Below the pieces are notes generated by a model that saw only the letters and a program-made list of their open reading frames with translations, was not told the DNA's origin and did no database searches. Position numbers and translations under genes: made by a program. 60,846 bases of DNA from CAYUNT01 sp964446285 (lineage in GTDB: Bacteria > Sumerlaeota > Sumerlaeia > SLMS01 > CAYUNT01). The stretch covers positions 1 through 60,846 of the forward strand of contig CAYUNT010000004.1 in assembly GCA_964446285.1 (NCBI GenBank), given 5' to 3'. Positions within the stretch are counted from its first letter, which is position 1. Each line of letters opens with the position of its first letter. This document shows, piece after piece, positions 8,870 to 18,214 of the stretch.

Positions 8870-10840
8870 CTACTTCTCGTGCGCCGCGGGGGATTCGCGC
8901 GCTTCGAGTTCTTTTGCCAGCGCCGCCAGCTCGGGATAATACTCAGCGGCTTCGGGTTCGCGGCGCATAACAACGGAAAATGCGCGCGCGGCCTCACTTT
9001 TTTGGCCAAGCGCCCATCGCGCCGTGGCCTCGCGCATATAAACCTCAGTGGCGTCAAGGCGGCGGCGCACAAGCGCGCCCTGTTCGACCGCGGCATCCCA
9101 TTTCCCCGCGCTGACAAGCAATCCACTCCATGCGCTGCGGCAATCGGTCATCCAGGGCCACAACTGCAGTGCGCGCGCGTAATAGGGTTGCGCGGCGGCG
9201 AGCGCGCGGCGGGCGCCCGAGGGTGTGTTACCGCCGGGCGCGTGGAGCCAGGCGTTTGCCCGCCCCTTGGCATCGCGGAACAACGTTTGCGCCTCCAGCC
9301 CGCGCCATGCAATCCAGGCCGTGAAAACCAGCGCGGCGCAAAGGAAAATCGCCCACGCGCCCCGCGCAAGCGCGCCGCTTCCGCAGGCAATTCCCGCGCG
9401 CACGGGACGCGACATGTTTTCGAGATAGACCGTAAGCCGCACACCCGCGCGCTCGAACTCAACAGGCACATAGATGGGCGAAATGCCTCGCGGCTGGCGT
9501 TCGGGCAGGCACACGGGCACGGACACCAGCAGCGCAAACCACAAGGTCCCAACAGGCATTTGCAGCGGAAAGTTCATTTGCGATTGCAGCATCCACGCGC
9601 CGAGCGAAATTCCCGCCGCGCCAAGAATCAGGCGGTTGCCGGGCGATTCCGCGCGAATGCGGCGCACCAGATAATAAAACGCGGCCGCCACAATCGCCGC
9701 ATAGAGCGCGAATCCAAAGACGCCCAGCTCGGCCCATGTCTGAAGGAAATCGTTATGCGCGGCATTGGTCCATTTGTGCGCATACACTTTCAGGCGCTCG
9801 TCAGCCTGAAGCCAGGGCGAATCCGCCGACGGATATGCGAATGTGAAATTCCCCGCACCCGCGCCGAGAATTGTGCGGTCGCGAATGAGTTGCAACGTGG
9901 TGATCCAGATGGCGAGGCGCGTCGGGCCGCCTTCTTTCCAGCGCGGCGAGGCGAAAGCCTGCTGGAAAATCCCGCCGCCCTGCGGACCGCGGTTGGGATT
10001 GAGCGGATGGGGCAGCACAAAAAACGCGATGACGGCAATCCAGAGTGCGCCAAGGACGGCGGCTCGCGGCAGGCGGCGTCGCCACCACTTCGCGGGCCGC
10101 GCGCGCCACAACACAATCGCCCCCGCGCCAAACGCGAGGATCAGGCTGGCGTTTGAGTGAACGGACCAGCAGACGATCAGCGCGGCGGCGATGAGAACAA
10201 GGGCTGCGGCCCGCACAATGCGCCAGGCCGCGCACGTTTCGTGCAGGAACAGCATCAGCGCCGCCGGAAACGCCAGCACGAGAAAATCCGCGATGTGGCC
10301 TGTGTTTCCGAGTCCGGCGGCCGAGATGGCGTCGCGCCAATCGCCCAGCCGCGCCATCACGGGAACCGAAACCGGGTCGAAGGCGAGCCAGAAATCCATC
10401 GCGAGCGCCCAGATCGCAAGGAGCGCGGCGGCGAGCGTCCACCACCCGGCAACTCGCGAAAAAAGTCCGCGCCGTCCAATCAGATGGCTTTGCACAAGCA
10501 TTGCCGCGCCAAACACAACCGCCAGCCAAACCGAGCGTTCGAAGGCGAGTGAGGGGCTTCGCGCCCATGCAATCGACAGAAAATTCCACCCGATGAAGAG
10601 CGCGATCAGGCCGTTGATCGGATGGAGTTCGATGCGAATTGGACGCCCCGCCAGCGCCCGAAATCCCTGCGCGCAGAGCAGCAAAACCGCCAGCATCGCG
10701 ATCAGAAGTTTCTTCGGGAAATCATATCCATTTTCGCCCCAGAACCACACAAACAGCGGCGGAAGCACAACGAGCAAGGCTACCAGAGCGCGTTCGGATC
10801 GTTCGGCAAAAGAGAGCGGCGGTGCTTGGGAATGGATCAT
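8870..10840 (-). CDS. O-antigen ligase family protein with C-terminal TPR region (656 aa)
   Basis: Polytopic membrane protein, a second member of the O-antigen ligase superfamily in this window. It has about 11-12 hydrophobic segments from residue 18 on. The periplasmic-loop signature GAGAGNFTFAYP is followed by the conserved H-NDFLQTWAELGVFGF pattern. After the last membrane segment a soluble tail (about residues 540-650) shows helix-turn-helix spacing like tetratricopeptide repeats (RALQLWPWMTDCRSAWSGL, YYPELAALAKELEARE). This ligase-plus-TPR layout is common in environmental bacteria and is often linked to exopolysaccharide. The ATG at 10840 follows the nadE gene after a repeat-filled spacer. 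Confidence 0.82.
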   Translation of the reverse strand: MIHSQAPPLSFAERSERALVALLVVLPPLFVWFWGENGYDFPKKLLIAMLAVLLLCAQGFRALAGRPIRIELHPINGLIALFIGWNFLSIAWARSPSLAFERSVWLAVVFGAAMLVQSHLIGRRGLFSRVAGWWTLAAALLAIWALAMDFWLAFDPVSVPVMARLGDWRDAISAAGLGNTGHIADFLVLAFPAALMLFLHETCAAWRIVRAAALVLIAAALIVCWSVHSNASLILAFGAGAIVLWRARPAKWWRRRLPRAAVLGALWIAVIAFFVLPHPLNPNRGPQGGGIFQQAFASPRWKEGGPTRLAIWITTLQLIRDRTILGAGAGNFTFAYPSADSPWLQADERLKVYAHKWTNAAHNDFLQTWAELGVFGFALYAAIVAAAFYYLVRRIRAESPGNRLILGAAGISLGAWMLQSQMNFPLQMPVGTLWFALLVSVPVCLPERQPRGISPIYVPVEFERAGVRLTVYLENMSRPVRAGIACGSGALARGAWAIFLCAALVFTAWIAWRGLEAQTLFRDAKGRANAWLHAPGGNTPSGARRALAAAQPYYARALQLWPWMTDCRSAWSGLLVSAGKWDAAVEQGALVRRRLDATEVYMREATARWALGQKSEAARAFSVVMRREPEAAEYYPELAALAKELEARESPAAHEK

Positions 10841-10859
10841 GCGATGGTCTCGGGAGGAA

Positions 10860-10942
10860 GTTGTGGGTTGTGGGCTGCGAGTTGTGAGAGAAGAAGTGAA
10901 CAGTGGGCAGTGGGTTATGAGTTTTGGGTGGTGAGTGGAGAG
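10860..10942 (+). repeat. Composite heptamer repeat array, copy 1
   Basis: Fills the spacer between the ligase-TPR gene and nadE. A run of GTTGTGG/GTTGTGA heptamers is followed by an AGAAG junction and then CAGTGGG-type heptamers. The order is the same as in the other copies. Confidence 0.8.
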
Positions 10943-12643
10943 CTAGGGATTGGAGGGGGAGAAGCTGCCGCGGGCGATGGGCATCCGCCAGCCGTATCCG
11001 AAGGCGCGCGAGGTGACTTTGAGCGCGGGCGCGGCCTGGCGGCGTTTGTATTCCGCCATATCCACCATCCGAACCACGCGGCGCACCACGGCGGGATCGC
11101 GCCCTTCGGCGATGATTTCCTCGGGCGAAAGCGCGCGCTCGATGTATGCGTTCAGAATCGGATCGAGTTGGTCGTAAGGCGGAAGCGAATCCGTGTCCTT
11201 TTGATCCGGCCGGAGTTCGGCGCTGGGCGGTTTTGTGAGCGTGGATTCCGGGATCGGCGGGCGCGGCGTGGCATGCGAGTTCAGGTGGCGCGCCAATTCG
11301 TAGATCATCGTCTTGGGCACGTCCGCGATGGGCGCGAGGCCGCCGCACATGTCGCCGTAAAGCGTCGCATAGCCAACGGCCAATTCGCTTTTGTTGCCTG
11401 TGGTGAGCACGAGTCCGCCGAATTTGTTCGAGATCGCCATCAGGATCAGCCCGCGCAGGCGCGATTGGAGATTTTCCTCGGCGACATCCGATGGACGTCC
11501 GGCGAAGTGCGGCGCAAGGGTTTCCAAGGCCGATCCGAACATGCTTTCGATGGGAATCATGTCGAACCGGATGCCCAGATTGGCGGCGAGTTCGGCGGCG
11601 TCGGTTTTTGAGCCGTCGCTCGAATAACGCGAAGGCATCGAGACGCCCAGCACGTGTTCAGGTCCAAGCGCCTGGGCGGCCAGCGCGGCCACAAGCGCCG
11701 AATCGATGCCGCCGGAGAGGCCGAGCACCACGTCCTTAAATCCGCATTTGCGGACGTAATCGCGGATGCCCAGCACAAGCGCGCGGCGGAGGCGTTCCAT
11801 TGGTTCGGCGGCGGTGTCGTGGACTTCGCCTTGGATTACGCCGCCCGGTTCGCCCACTTCGGCCACAACAAAATCTTCCGCGAAATCTCGCGCCTGGGCT
11901 GCGATTTCGCCGTTCGCGCCAAACACATTTGACCATCCATCGAAAATCAGTTCGTCATTGGCGCCGGCGAGATTCACATGAACCAGCGGAACCCCGTGGC
12001 GGCGGGCCGAGTGCGCAAGCATGGCGCGCTTGGTCTCGCGTTTGCCGAGCGTAAAGGGCGATGCGCCGATATTGATGAGCAGGTCAATGCCCTGCGCGGC
12101 CAGTTGCGCAATCGGGTCGTCCGAATAACGGCGGCGCGACCAGTGAAGTTCGTCGTTCCAAATGTCTTCGCAGATCGAAACACCGATGCGCCGCCCTCGA
12201 AATTCAAAAACCCGCTCGTCGCTCGCGCCCGCGTCGAAATAGCGCGCCTCGTCAAAAACATCATACGTGGGCAGAAGGCGCTTTCGATACACGCCGAGCA
12301 GCCGCCCGCCATCCGCCACGGCGGCGGCGTTGAAGAGTCCTTGTCCGGGGCCGGTGGTGTTTGGATCGACGAATCCAAAGATCGCGCCGATGGATTTGCC
12401 AGCGTCTGCCCCCGCGCCCGCGCCTGTGGCCGCCACGACGCGTTTCATGCAGGCGAGGTTTTCGCGCACGAAGTAAGAGCGTTCGAGGAGGTCTTTCGGC
12501 GGATAGCCCGTAAGCGTCAGTTCGGGGAAAACAACAAGGTCCGCCCCGAGCGCGCGCCCGCGGTCGAGCGCATCGAGCATGGCGCGCGTGTTGGCTTCGA
12601 GCGCGGCAACGGTTGTGTTGATTTGAGCGAGAAGGATTTTCAT
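10943..12643 (-). CDS. nadE: Glutamine-hydrolysing NAD+ synthase (566 aa)
   Basis: Last step of NAD synthesis: amidation of nicotinate adenine dinucleotide with glutamine. Residues about 1-270 are a nitrilase-fold glutaminase: the Glu in VVFPELTLTGYPPKDLL, the Lys in YRKRLLPTYDVFDEARYF, and the Cys in GVSICEDIWND. Residues about 290-560 are the synthetase, with the ATP P-loop VLGLSGGIDSALVAALAA. The frame is open upstream, but the extra 24 codons derive from a CTCTGCG-type repeat, so the start is placed at MKILLAQIN (12643), which is the usual N-terminus. It pairs functionally with nadB at 55514. The downstream spacer holds a heptamer array. Confidence 0.95.
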   Translation of the reverse strand: MKILLAQINTTVAALEANTRAMLDALDRGRALGADLVVFPELTLTGYPPKDLLERSYFVRENLACMKRVVAATGAGAGADAGKSIGAIFGFVDPNTTGPGQGLFNAAAVADGGRLLGVYRKRLLPTYDVFDEARYFDAGASDERVFEFRGRRIGVSICEDIWNDELHWSRRRYSDDPIAQLAAQGIDLLINIGASPFTLGKRETKRAMLAHSARRHGVPLVHVNLAGANDELIFDGWSNVFGANGEIAAQARDFAEDFVVAEVGEPGGVIQGEVHDTAAEPMERLRRALVLGIRDYVRKCGFKDVVLGLSGGIDSALVAALAAQALGPEHVLGVSMPSRYSSDGSKTDAAELAANLGIRFDMIPIESMFGSALETLAPHFAGRPSDVAEENLQSRLRGLILMAISNKFGGLVLTTGNKSELAVGYATLYGDMCGGLAPIADVPKTMIYELARHLNSHATPRPPIPESTLTKPPSAELRPDQKDTDSLPPYDQLDPILNAYIERALSPEEIIAEGRDPAVVRRVVRMVDMAEYKRRQAAPALKVTSRAFGYGWRMPIARGSFSPSNP

Positions 12644-12670
12644 GGGAGGGAATAGAGGAAGAGAATTTGC

Positions 12671-12700
12671 ACAGCAGAGGCGCAGAGAAACGCAAAGAAA
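12671..12700. repeat. CAGAGGCGCAGAGAAACGC-type short repeat
   Basis: Short nine/ten-base-periodic repeat of the CTCTGCG family (minus-strand sense) just upstream of nadE. Relatives occur at 48157-48192, 52352-52400 and 55071-55110. Confidence 0.5.
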
Positions 12701-12701
12701 A

Positions 12702-12815
12702 TTATCGGAGCACAAAAACCGTCCCTTGGAATTGCGTCGGGCTGGGCGCCGAGCTGGGAGATGGCGACGGCGAGGGCGATTTGGTTTGCTTAGGTGACGG
12801 CGAGGGATTGGTATT
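12702..12815 (-). other. In-frame Ser-Pro continuation past the TAA stop
   Basis: After the TAA the same minus-strand frame reads 37 further codons, including PSPSPKQTKSPSPSPSPS and ending GTVFVLR before TAA at 12702-12704. Composition matches the tail upstream of the stop, which suggests a recent nonsense change, readthrough, or a base error. Confidence 0.55.
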
Positions 12816-14933
12816 TTAGGAGTGATAAGTCGAGGGAGTGACGGATGGCGAACGTGACGGCGACAGGCTGGGCGATGGCGACGGACTAGGCGAAAGCGAT
12901 GGGCTGGGAGAGGGAGACGGACTCATGGAGGGCGACGGGGTTGGCGAGGGCGTGGGGCTGGGGGTCCAGCTCGGCGACGGGCTTGGCGAGGGCGACATTG
13001 TGAGCGATGGCGAAGGAGATGGCGATGGGCTGGGCGAAAGCGAGGGCGATGGACTGGGCGATGGGGACGGCGACGGAGATGGCGTCGGCGAAGGCGTAAA
13101 ACTTGGTGAGGGTGTGGGCGATGGCGTCGGCGTCACGAATCCGAATTGCCCCCACCACGTGGCCCATTGATTGCCCGTCATGGCGTATTGCTGATTCGTC
13201 CAGAACGTGATGCCATCGCTCGGATCCACGGTGGTGCCGCTGAAATCGCCCCAGCGGTTTTTCGCGGGGTTCGATCCCGCGTAACGGATGTAAGTGGCTT
13301 CGCCGTCCTTGAACGTCCGCGGCGTGACGAACGCCGTGTCGCCCGCGCGCATGAATGTATAAGAGCACGAGGCGTAAGTGTCCGCGGAGAAGCGCGTGAA
13401 TCCCATCGCGGCGTCGCCCCCCGGATTCACAGCAATCGAAGGATACGTATAGAAAATCCCCGCACCGCCATCGACCACGCCGCCGCGCAGGATTTTGCGC
13501 TGGGCGGCATCGAATTCCACCCAGAAGGACGACACGCGATCAATCGCGGCCGGGTCCGCCGCCGGCAGGCCGCCCATGTGGCAAAACCAAAAGCGGCCAT
13601 TGCGAAGAACTGCATTCTGGACGCGCGAGTCGTTGGTTTCGATCAGATCGGCGGCGTCTTTTTGCGGGGCGTCGATTGCGAACTCAAGAGCCTGCACAAA
13701 CGCCAGCGGCGCCTGGTAAAAATCCAGCGATTCCCACGAAGGATTGGCCGCATCGCCATACACGCGCGATATTCGATAATAATCCGCGCTGCTCGTGGCC
13801 CAGCCGCTATCTACCAAAAGGAGTTCGCTGGAGGCGGACGTGTCATAAGTCCACGCGGGCACGAGCGTCCCTCCCAGTCGGCCGCCCGTTTCCGCCGCAA
13901 ACCCCGGCGTGAATTTTTTCACGGTTGGCGTTCCATCCGCCAGGAGTGAACTCTTGGTGAACACCCACATGACCTGCCCGACGCTTGTGCCGTCCGCCAC
14001 GGTGAAGCCATTGGCGGTGACAACCACCCACGTGGCGTTCCATCCCAGGCGAGGATAATCGGACCAGAATACATCGGAGGCGTCGGCGTCGTAGCGGCGA
14101 ATGATCCAGTCGCCTGTTGGGTCGCCCGTGCGGCTGACGGCAATGAGCACGCTTGAATCCGCCGCGCCCGCGTTGCAGGTGGACGATACAACCCAGCGAT
14201 CCGTGGCCGGATCGTAAAACAGATGCGGATCGAACGGCCCCGAAGCGCCGACCGGCGACCAGAAGGTGTCGATCCCGACGCCGTCCGAGTCGCCCATGCC
14301 GCTCGATTGCGTTGTGCCGCCGGATTTGTTCTGGACGCGAAAGCGCGAGTTCAGCACGGACATCAGATGATTCGGGCCGGGAACGCCAAAGGTGTCTGGC
14401 GGGACGACGCTGACGCCGTTGTCGCGCCGGCGCTCGGGCTGCGCCTGGAACGAGGAAATGAGCGTGAGGGCGGCCTGCTGCTCGATGGCGGTCTGGCGCA
14501 CGGCCGTGGCGGTGGTGGCGGGGGAGGTTTTGGAAGGGGCCTCGCCAGAAACGCTGGCGAGCGCGCCGGTGTAGGGATGGATTGCCGCGCCCGGCGGAAT
14601 CTCGCCAGGAAGTGGAACCGGCATAAAAGGAGGCAGATAGGCGCTGGCGCCGCCAACGGCGGAAACGGAGCCGGAAATAGAGGCGGAAGTGGAGGCGGCC
14701 GGCGCGGCGGATTCGGAACGCGAGGCTGCCGCTGCTGCCTTTTCCATTTGCTGTAATTCGCTCCAGCTCACAATGGCGCTTGCGGCGGGAAACACATCAC
14801 GGCCTGTCACGGGCGCGTCAACCTCGAGCGCGGCGGCGTATGAATAGTCTGTTCCAAGCGCCCGCCCTGGCGGCGCCATGCACGTTATCGCGGCCAGGAT
14901 CAACAACGGTGTCCAATCGAGAATCCGGCGCAT
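12816..14933 (-). CDS. Secreted protein with Ser-Pro-rich C-terminal tail (705 aa)
   Basis: Not a recognised family. Residues 1-27 (MRRILDWTPLLILAAITCMA…) are a signal peptide, which sets the start at 14933; the frame is open further upstream but overlaps argH. An Ala/Ser-rich stretch follows, then a roughly 450-residue domain with strand-rich, propeller-like blocks (DPHLFYDPATDRWVVSS, SRTGDPTGDWIIRRYD, WSDYPRLGWNATWVVVTANG, IFYTYPSIAVNPGG) as in sialidase-like secreted proteins. The last 110 residues are (S-P) and (T-P-S-P) repeats encoded by a six-base-periodic DNA tract. The gene ends at TAA 12816-12818, yet the same frame continues Pro-Ser-rich to a second stop at 12702. Confidence 0.72.
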   Translation of the reverse strand: MRRILDWTPLLILAAITCMAPPGRALGTDYSYAAALEVDAPVTGRDVFPAASAIVSWSELQQMEKAAAAASRSESAAPAASTSASISGSVSAVGGASAYLPPFMPVPLPGEIPPGAAIHPYTGALASVSGEAPSKTSPATTATAVRQTAIEQQAALTLISSFQAQPERRRDNGVSVVPPDTFGVPGPNHLMSVLNSRFRVQNKSGGTTQSSGMGDSDGVGIDTFWSPVGASGPFDPHLFYDPATDRWVVSSTCNAGAADSSVLIAVSRTGDPTGDWIIRRYDADASDVFWSDYPRLGWNATWVVVTANGFTVADGTSVGQVMWVFTKSSLLADGTPTVKKFTPGFAAETGGRLGGTLVPAWTYDTSASSELLLVDSGWATSSADYYRISRVYGDAANPSWESLDFYQAPLAFVQALEFAIDAPQKDAADLIETNDSRVQNAVLRNGRFWFCHMGGLPAADPAAIDRVSSFWVEFDAAQRKILRGGVVDGGAGIFYTYPSIAVNPGGDAAMGFTRFSADTYASCSYTFMRAGDTAFVTPRTFKDGEATYIRYAGSNPAKNRWGDFSGTTVDPSDGITFWTNQQYAMTGNQWATWWGQFGFVTPTPSPTPSPSFTPSPTPSPSPSPSPSPSPSLSPSPSPSPSPSLTMSPSPSPSPSWTPSPTPSPTPSPSMSPSPSPSPSLSPSPSPSPSLSPSRSPSVTPSTYHS

Positions 14934-15003
14934 GTGAAAGAACCTCTCGAAATGTGGCCTGCGGCTGGAAAACGAGGACATCATGCGATTACGATGCGCT
15001 GTA

Positions 15004-16752
15004 TTATTCTTGGGCGAGGAGGGCGGCGGCCTCGCGGTCGAGGGCGGCGCGGGCGCGATCAAGGTGGCGGCGGCGCGCCTCGATGCGGCGCTGCGCGGCG
15101 GAGAGCGTGCGCTCGATTTCATCAAGGGTTCGCGCCACGCGCTTCGGATTCGGCGAACCGGTTTGATCGCGCCCGCGCACGAGCGCCAATGGATCGCTCA
15201 GTGCCTTCCAGGCGGGCACATCGAATTGGAACACCCTCGCCGAGCCTTTTATTACCCGCGTATTTTGTCCGCTTTTTCCGGTGGCTTGGACGTCCCGTCC
15301 AAGTTTTCCTGAGGCTTGGGAATCCTGCTGCCCGGAGCTTGCCTGGATATTTCCAGAGATTTCCTTCCATCGCCGCCGCAAAACCCCGTTGAGCGCCTCG
15401 CGCCGGAGAGTTCCGGCGGATTCGCAGGCGGCCACTGCCTCGGCCACAACGCGGTAGCAATCTCGGAATGGCAGCCGCGTGCGGGCCGCCAGCGCCTCGG
15501 CCACTTCGGCGGCGTTCATATAGCCTTCTGCGCACGCCTCGCGCATCCGCCGCGCATCAACGGCCATCGACTCGAACACGCCCTGGAAAATCGCTGGCGC
15601 GCCCTCGATTTCCGCAAAGGCGTCCATGACGAGATACTTTGTCCATTGCGAATCGCGGTTGTAGCCCGCCGGAGCCGAGCGCCCGATCCCGAGCAGCCCC
15701 GCCAGAATTCCCGCCACAGCGCTCGCCTTGGCGCGCGTCACTTCGGCGAAGTCCGGATTGCGTTTTTGCGGCATGATCGACGAGCCGGTGACAAACTGGT
15801 CGTCGAGGCGGAGCCATCGGCGCGGGGGCGACGATAACAAAATAAGGTCCTGTCCAATGCCGCTCAGGCGGTTGAGCAGCAGCGAAAGGGCAAACACGGC
15901 CTGGGTTTCCGCCTCGCCGCGCGACGACACGCAATCGAGCGAGTTGTCTTGCACCTCGCGGAATCCCAGGAGGCGCGCCGTCATCTCGCGGTCGATGGGC
16001 CACGACGTGCCAAAGGACGCGGCCGCCCCGAGCGGCGAACGGTCCGCCGCGCCGAGCGCCGCCTCGATGCGTTCGAGGTCGCGCCCGAGCGCCTGCGCCC
16101 ACGCGCACGCCACATGCCCCCATGTGGTAATCATCGCGGGCTGCATGTGCGTAAATCCCGGGCAAACTGTTTCCGTGTGGCCGCGGGCGTGCGTGGCGAT
16201 AGCGCGGGCCAGCGCGGAGGCGTCGGCGGCCAGATCGAGGAGCGCCTCGCGCAGCCACAAGCGGATGTCTGTTGTGGTCTGGTCGTTGCGCGAGCGCCCC
16301 GCATGGAGCCATCCGCCGCTGCCCGGTCCGGCGAGGCGCGTCACTTCCTGCTCGATGGCCATGTGAACGTCTTCCGCCTCGGGCGGGATCAGAAACTCGC
16401 CCTTGTCGGCGCGCTGGCGGATGTCTTCGAGTGCGCGCAGGATCGCCGCCGCCTGCGCGGGGGCGAGAATGCCTTGGCGTGCCAGCATGACGGCGTGGGC
16501 GCGGTTGGTCCAGAGGTCCGCCGCGATGAGGAGCGAATCAGCCGGCGGACGCGCGGCCACGTCGCGTCCCGCGCAATAGCGCACATTGGCCGCGGCGGCG
16601 CGCCCGCCCGTGCGTTTGGACCATACGGGTTGCGCCGCAGCGGTCGGGGCGCCGCTGGCAGGCGGCGTTGCATTCGCGGGCGATTTCTTTTCCGCTCTTT
16701 GGCGATTGGTGTTGGCGCCGCGCGCTGCTTGCGAGTTTTTGTTTTTATCCAT
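15004..16752 (-). CDS. argH: Argininosuccinate lyase with repeat-derived insertion (582 aa)
   Basis: Splits argininosuccinate to arginine and fumarate. Family signatures are present: WTNRAHAVMLARQGIL, AGRSNDQ-type sequence GRSRNDQTTTDIRLW, GFTHMQPAMITTWGH, and the fumarase/aspartase loop GSSIMPQKRNPDFAE near residue 320. The protein is about 120 residues longer than usual (about 460): an N-terminal Lys/Ala/Pro-rich extension of about 50 residues, an insertion at residues about 468-500 (…SGKLGRDVQATGKSG…) encoded by two to three hairpin repeat units, and a charged coiled-coil-like C-terminal tail. The insertion sits just before FDVPAWKALSDPLALV, which matches the normal C-terminal block, so the enzyme core appears intact. 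Confidence 0.93.
   Translation of the reverse strand: MDKNKNSQAARGANTNRQRAEKKSPANATPPASGAPTAAAQPVWSKRTGGRAAAANVRYCAGRDVAARPPADSLLIAADLWTNRAHAVMLARQGILAPAQAAAILRALEDIRQRADKGEFLIPPEAEDVHMAIEQEVTRLAGPGSGGWLHAGRSRNDQTTTDIRLWLREALLDLAADASALARAIATHARGHTETVCPGFTHMQPAMITTWGHVACAWAQALGRDLERIEAALGAADRSPLGAAASFGTSWPIDREMTARLLGFREVQDNSLDCVSSRGEAETQAVFALSLLLNRLSGIGQDLILLSSPPRRWLRLDDQFVTGSSIMPQKRNPDFAEVTRAKASAVAGILAGLLGIGRSAPAGYNRDSQWTKYLVMDAFAEIEGAPAIFQGVFESMAVDARRMREACAEGYMNAAEVAEALAARTRLPFRDCYRVVAEAVAACESAGTLRREALNGVLRRRWKEISGNIQASSGQQDSQASGKLGRDVQATGKSGQNTRVIKGSARVFQFDVPAWKALSDPLALVRGRDQTGSPNPKRVARTLDEIERTLSAAQRRIEARRRHLDRARAALDREAAALLAQE
15262..15345 (-). repeat. Hairpin repeat units inside argH
   Basis: Two clear and one degenerate unit. 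The best stem is CTTGGACG-gga-CGTCCAAG followed by CCACCGG. They are translated in frame. Confidence 0.8.
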
Positions 16753-17001
16753 GATTTTTCGTATTCTTTCCTGACGGGCAATTGAACCTTTCCCATCCGC
16801 GCATGGTGATTCGGCGCGCCGGGCGGCTCAACCAAAACTCGCCACTTCTCCGGCGCGGGAAATTGCAAAAATTTGTTAAATGCCTTGCCGCCGGTTTGGG
16901 CGGGTCCGTAAAGTCTGCGGCGCTTGGCGTCCCCTGCCCTCCCGCAGCGGACTATCCATTCTCCCACATGATGAATTTGAATCAGGAGCATCCGCACGTT
17001 C
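16753..17001. other. Divergent intergenic region argH / TPR lipoprotein
   Basis: About 250 bases without a gene, expected to hold promoters for both directions. An AT-rich patch lies at 16858-16880. No confident -35/-10 pair was found. Confidence 0.35.
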
Positions 17002-18180
17002 ATGATGAATACCACCTGTTTCCCCGCGCGCCAGACCGCGCCGCGCCGTCTTGCCATCGCCCTGCTGGCGTTGGGCATCGCCTTTTCATTCCTTCTGCTC
17101 GCGGGCTGCCGCAAAAAATCGCCCGATGAGCGTCTCGAAGAGATAAACTCTCTCTTTCAGCAAGGCAATCTGCCCGCCGGGGTTCTGAAGGCCAAACAAC
17201 TGATCGAGCAATTCCCGGACGATCCGGCCTCCTACGACGCGCGTATGATGCTGGCGGGCTACTACGCCTCGACGGGCGATCCGCAGCGCGCGCAGGAATA
17301 CCTCGAGGATGTCTATAAGGCTCTCGGCATCGAAGACCAGCGCGGCGGCGAGGCGTTCGGAAACGCCATCCTCCTGCACCGCCGCCAAGGCGACAACGAA
17401 GGCGCGCTGGCCACGGTCGATTGGGCGCTTTCCACCGTTCCGCACGATTCGCCTACTTCAACCGATTTGAACATGCTTCGCGCGCAGATTCTGCTTCAGG
17501 CCGGGCGCGAGAAGGAAGGCGTGGACCTTTTCCGCGCACAGATGCGCGGCGCTCCCATGGTCCAATACCGCGGCCAGGCCCGCGAACTCCTCGCCCAGTA
17601 TTACCGCGAGAAAAATGAATGGCAGAAGGCCATCGAGGTCTATGACGCCTGGATCGCCGAAAATCCCAACGACCCGATCAAAACCGAATTGGATGTGGTC
17701 CGTTCGATCTGCATGGAAAAACTGGGGCGCAAGGACGAAGCCCACGCGCTCTATGAGGAGTCGATGGCCAAACTGCGCAAAACCGCCGAAGAGCAGCTCG
17801 ACAAGGAAAAGGCGGCCCAGCGCTGGATGATCGTGGCGCAATACTACATCGCGGCGGGGAAAGCCGCCGAAGGAGCGGAAACCCTCGACCGGGTTCGCAA
17901 AGACTTCGCCGAGACGCGCGCCTCGATCGACGCGGCCCTGATGCTTGCCGATCTCAGCGTGGGACAACGGAAATTCGACGATGCCCTCGGGGTTCTCGAG
18001 CAGCTGCAGAGCGACCACCCGATCAACGAAATCGCGCAAGAGGTCCAGCGGCGCATGAAGGCCATCCGCCAGATGAAAGCCAAGGCGGATTCGGAAACCA
18101 CGCCGACGCTCAAGAGCGCGGTTCCCGAGGCCGCCGCGCCCGCCGCCGCTCCGGAGGCAAAGCGGCCGTCTGGTTCGTAA
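17002..18180 (+). CDS. TPR-repeat lipoprotein (392 aa)
   Basis: Signal peptide with a twin-Arg n-region and lipobox LLAGC near residue 35, so it is probably a lipid-anchored envelope protein. The mature part is built of about six to seven helical repeats of TPR type (SLFQQGNLPAGVLKAKQLIEQFPDDP, YYASTGDPQRAQEYLEDVY, YYREKNEWQKAIEVYDAWI), reminiscent of BamD/YfgC-like scaffolds, with an Ala/Pro-rich tail. No enzymatic motif is seen. It leads a tight plus-strand series; the next gene follows after 34 bases that contain a short ACACGAAGGCACAAA-type repeat. AGGAG lies 13 bases before the chosen ATG pair. Confidence 0.75.
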   Translation: MMNTTCFPARQTAPRRLAIALLALGIAFSFLLLAGCRKKSPDERLEEINSLFQQGNLPAGVLKAKQLIEQFPDDPASYDARMMLAGYYASTGDPQRAQEYLEDVYKALGIEDQRGGEAFGNAILLHRRQGDNEGALATVDWALSTVPHDSPTSTDLNMLRAQILLQAGREKEGVDLFRAQMRGAPMVQYRGQARELLAQYYREKNEWQKAIEVYDAWIAENPNDPIKTELDVVRSICMEKLGRKDEAHALYEESMAKLRKTAEEQLDKEKAAQRWMIVAQYYIAAGKAAEGAETLDRVRKDFAETRASIDAALMLADLSVGQRKFDDALGVLEQLQSDHPINEIAQEVQRRMKAIRQMKAKADSETTPTLKSAVPEAAAPAAAPEAKRPSGS

Positions 18181-18187
18181 AAAATTA

Positions 18188-18213
18188 CCCCAAAAGACAC
18201 GAAGGCACAAAAA
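18188..18213. repeat. Short GACACGAAGGCACAAA-type repeat
   Basis: Eight-base-periodic A-rich repeat in the spacer before the DUF819 gene. A relative at 49248-49274 encodes the C-terminus of the glycosyltransferase. Confidence 0.45.
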
Positions 18214-18214
18214 G

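Noticed and set aside
12644..12715. N-terminal extension of NadE
   Set aside because: The extra codons come from a CTCTGCG-type repeat; the glutaminase domain begins at MKILLAQ (12643).
12838..13170. Gly/Asp-rich open frame on the plus strand
   Set aside because: It is the antisense reading of the six-base-periodic Ser-Pro codons of the secreted protein gene; no start signal or family.
14934..15125. Upstream start for the Ser-Pro-rich protein
   Set aside because: It overlaps argH, and the signal peptide begins at 14933.
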